DNA of 13,976 bases. Source: a bacterium CG2_30_54_10 (GTDB lineage: Bacteria > Muiribacteriota > Ozemobacteria > Ozemobacterales > Ozemobacteraceae). Location of the stretch: contig MNYA01000231.1 of assembly GCA_001872985.1 (NCBI GenBank), forward strand, positions 1 to 13,976, written 5' to 3'. The position numbers and the translations under genes were made by a program. The stretch's first letter is position 1; each line of letters opens with the position of its first letter. This document shows, in pieces, positions 13,975-13,976 of the stretch. The notes beneath the pieces were generated by a model that worked only from the letters and a program-made list of their open reading frames with translations, had not been told where the DNA came from and ran no database searches.

Positions 13975-13976
13975 TC

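Overview
The window reads as chromosome of a diderm-type, type IV pilus-bearing bacterium with roughly balanced to moderately high GC. It is packed with soluble GAF-domain signalling proteins, SpoIIE-type (PP2C) phosphatases and c-di-GMP enzymes. I cannot assign a phylum from sequence alone; this gene style fits deep-branching lineages such as Deltaproteobacteria-like groups or Candidatus Riflebacteria, but that is a guess.

Region 1 (1-6329, all + strand): the C-terminal end of a SpoIIE/PP2C phosphatase, an unrecognised 240-aa protein overlapping it by 8 bases, a TPR protein, the pilus extension ATPase PilB, the inner-membrane platform PilC, a family 2 glycosyltransferase overlapping pilC by 4 bases, a DUF2304 membrane protein whose N-terminus is a 9-bp tandem repeat, and a 99-codon remnant of the RNA ligase gene rtcB. 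Spacings are short throughout, so much of this could be co-transcribed.

Region 2 (6389-13393, all - strand, read right to left): a tight three-gene operon of GAF-array proteins with three different outputs: a PP2C phosphatase, a GGDEF diguanylate cyclase, and an HD-GYP c-di-GMP phosphodiesterase. The first two genes are 5 bases apart and the last two overlap by 8. None of the proteins has an obvious membrane segment. The cyclase has about 312 bp of 12-bp (tetrapeptide) repeat inside its second sensory domain.

Region 3 (13394-13976): a divergent promoter region with a good sigma70-type promoter in each direction, then rpsT (ribosomal protein S20) on the + strand, and a cluster of GC-rich hairpins. 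The first hairpin is a textbook intrinsic terminator for a - strand gene beyond the window edge.

How it may fit together: PilB carries two adjacent 24-residue motifs matching the MshEN c-di-GMP-binding pattern, with a 5-residue spacer. The convergent operon encodes both a predicted maker and a predicted destroyer of c-di-GMP. The parsimonious hypothesis is that the operon sets a c-di-GMP level sensed by the pilus ATPase next door, with the PP2C phosphatase linking this to a partner-switching (anti-sigma antagonist type) pathway. This linkage is inference from motifs and gene order. No long stretch is gene-free; the largest gap is 13394-13572.
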